Below the pieces are notes generated by a model. The model had not been told where the DNA came from and searched no databases. It saw nothing but the letters and a program-made list of their open reading frames with translations. Of a stretch of 64,000 bases of DNA, positions 62,809 through 64,000 are shown in pieces. How positions within the stretch are numbered: position 1 is the first letter of the stretch; every line of letters begins with the position of its first letter. This DNA comes from Campylobacter ornithocola (lineage in GTDB: Bacteria; Campylobacterota; Campylobacteria; Campylobacterales; Campylobacteraceae), in contig NZ_CP053848.1 in NCBI RefSeq assembly GCF_013201605.1, forward strand, positions 434,001 through 498,000, in the 5' to 3' direction. Position numbers and translations under genes: made by a program.

Positions 62809-63263
62809 ACACCAATCAAGAATTATTTGATAAACTAGAAAAAGAAGAGTTAAAAATAGCAAGTTTTAAAAAAAGATTTTTAGCTTATATTGTTGATAGT
62901 TTTGTAATTTTGGCTATTGTAAGTGTTATTTTATTTGATAAAATTAATTCCATGCAAACTTATGATGAAATTCATAATATTTTAATGCGTTTTGCTGGTG
63001 GAATTTTGATTTTGCAGTTTGTATACCATAGTTTGTTTACTTATTTATATGGTGCAACTTTGGGAAAAATGCTTTTGAAGATTATGGTGATTGATCAAGA
63101 ATTATTAGATAAGCCAAATTTAATCCAAAGCGTTTTAAGAGCAAGTGTAAGGCAAGTTAGTGATATGCTGTATGGTTTAGGATTTGCTTGGGCATTGAGT
63201 AATATTGTTTTGAAAACTTGGCATGATTATGTAGCTAAAACAGTGGTGATAGACCTTGCGTAA
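62805..63263 (+). CDS. RDD family membrane protein
   Basis: A 152-residue protein with three hydrophobic segments and the RDD pattern: [20 protein letters not shown] near residue 20, [16 protein letters not shown] near 80 and [20 protein letters not shown] near 115. Function of the family is mostly unknown. It overlaps lptD by eight bases. Confidence 0.85.
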   Translation: MNTNQELFDKLEKEELKIASFKKRFLAYIVDSFVILAIVSVILFDKINSMQTYDEIHNILMRFAGGILILQFVYHSLFTYLYGATLGKMLLKIMVIDQELLDKPNLIQSVLRASVRQVSDMLYGLGFAWALSNIVLKTWHDYVAKTVVIDLA

Positions 63264-64000
63264 ATTATTATTTTCTTTAACTTGTGTAGGAAGCTTATAT
63301 GCTTCTAAGGTGGATATTTATGCTTTAGATGTTGTAAAAAAAAATGATATTATAGAAGCCAAAAACAATGTAGTTGTAGTGTCTGATTTATATTTGATTA
63401 CTGCCAATGAAGCTAAATTTGATGAATCAACAAAAGACTTAGAGCTCTTTGGGGATGTCAATATTTTAAGAGGTCAAAAAGAAAGAACTAATTCTACCTA
63501 TACTAAAATTAATCTTAAAGATAATACTACTGCTTTTAAAAATTTATTTTTCTCAAATAATGATTTAGAAGTTTGGTTGCAATGCCATCAAGCTAATTTT
63601 GATGATAAATTTGTTGTAACGGAAAAATCTGTTGTATCTAGTTGTAATGTGGAAAATCCTGATTGGGAAATTCGCTTTGATGAGGGTAAGTTAAACAAAG
63701 AAAATAATTTTTTGCATCTTTATAATGCAAGATTATATGTAAAAAACACTCCTGTGATGTATTTGCCTTATTTTGGCTTTAGTGTAGATACTAAAAGAAA
63801 AAGTGGTTTATTAATCCCCCAAGTAGTTTTTAAACAAAGCGAGGGTTTATATTATAATCAACCAATTTATTATGTTATTGGCGATAATGCAGATATACAA
63901 TTTGAGCCTCAAATTAGAACTAAAAGAGGTTATGGGTTATATTCAACTTTAAGGTTTATTGACAGTCCTTATTCTCAAGGGGAGATTAGCGGTGGTATCT
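63256..64000 (+). CDS. lptD: LPS assembly outer membrane protein LptD, N-terminal part
   Basis: LptD is the outer-membrane barrel that inserts lipooligosaccharide. The frame starts at TTG 63256, overlapping the RDD gene, and runs open to the window edge (248 codons seen). It has a signal peptide (LLFSLTCVGSLYAS), an OstA-type beta-jellyroll domain (NDIIEAKNNVVVVSDLYLIT, ELFGDVNILRGQKERTNSTY) and the start of the barrel after PVMYLPYFGFSVDTKRKSG and LLIPQVVFKQSEGLYYNQP. The C-terminus lies outside the window. Confidence 0.88.
   Translation, partial: MRKLLFSLTCVGSLYASKVDIYALDVVKKNDIIEAKNNVVVVSDLYLITANEAKFDESTKDLELFGDVNILRGQKERTNSTYTKINLKDNTTAFKNLFFSNNDLEVWLQCHQANFDDKFVVTEKSVVSSCNVENPDWEIRFDEGKLNKENNFLHLYNARLYVKNTPVMYLPYFGFSVDTKRKSGLLIPQVVFKQSEGLYYNQPIYYVIGDNADIQFEPQIRTKRGYGLYSTLRFIDSPYSQGEISGGI

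Overview
The window is an AT-rich chromosomal segment of a Campylobacter. The 16S and 23S rRNA genes, the small-genome gene set (cbb3 oxidase maturation, RacRS, 6S RNA upstream of purD, carboxynorspermidine synthase, ADP-heptose genes) and the gene order resemble the thermotolerant group around C. jejuni and C. lari. A C. lari-group member is my best guess, but that is inference from memory and not a computed match.

Layout. 1-4330: end of rpoC, a decayed chloramphenicol-acetyltransferase-like gene, then rpsL-rpsG-fusA. 4400-11030: a Tat-type flavodoxin gene frameshifted inside its signal peptide, a CorC/HlyC-type membrane protein, an SbmA/BacA-like transporter directly behind putP, carboxynorspermidine synthase and a modB without modA or modC. 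11030-12750: small accessory genes in decay (HTH protein, broken TM2 protein with a perfect 22-bp inverted repeat, two frameshifted small genes). 12760-18520: a complete rRNA operon (16S, tRNA-Ala, tRNA-Ile, 23S, 5S) with two promoters, boxA and both processing stems. 18520-22650: a T-rich gene-poor tract, a truncated Pif1-like helicase, and the remains of a Mu/P2-like prophage (tail genes U, E, E', tape measure) that still keeps an intact S24-type repressor, a 21-bp inverted-repeat operator over a perfect sigma-70 promoter, and a small HTH gene. 22700-26040: an asparaginase-family enzyme paired with a permease, a coiled-coil protein and an exported DUF411 protein. 26030-27580: exbB-exbD-tonB behind a Fur-box-like site.

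28000-64000 is ordinary core genome: dnaX-rho; ccoI-ccoS and a cytochrome c553; the four ADP-heptose genes gmhB-hldD-hldE-gmhA; pyk, mqo, coaX and a YfgM/BamB-like lipoprotein pair; gatC-cvpA-fur-lysS-glyA-DUF1882-SPOR-aroE; dnaJ; racRS-recR; a membrane protein that looks like two pseudo-receiver domains; uvrC; a short lipoprotein, nhaD and guaA; a PmtA-like methyltransferase; a coiled-coil protein; 6S RNA-purD-RDD-lptD (cut by the window end).

The accessory material is concentrated on both sides of the rRNA operon, which seems to be a site of insertion and decay. The most system-like candidate is the isolated phage switch (repressor / double operator / HTH gene) now sitting next to asparaginase and permease genes with no phage replication genes beside it, together with a tRNA-like structured element inside the prophage remnant.
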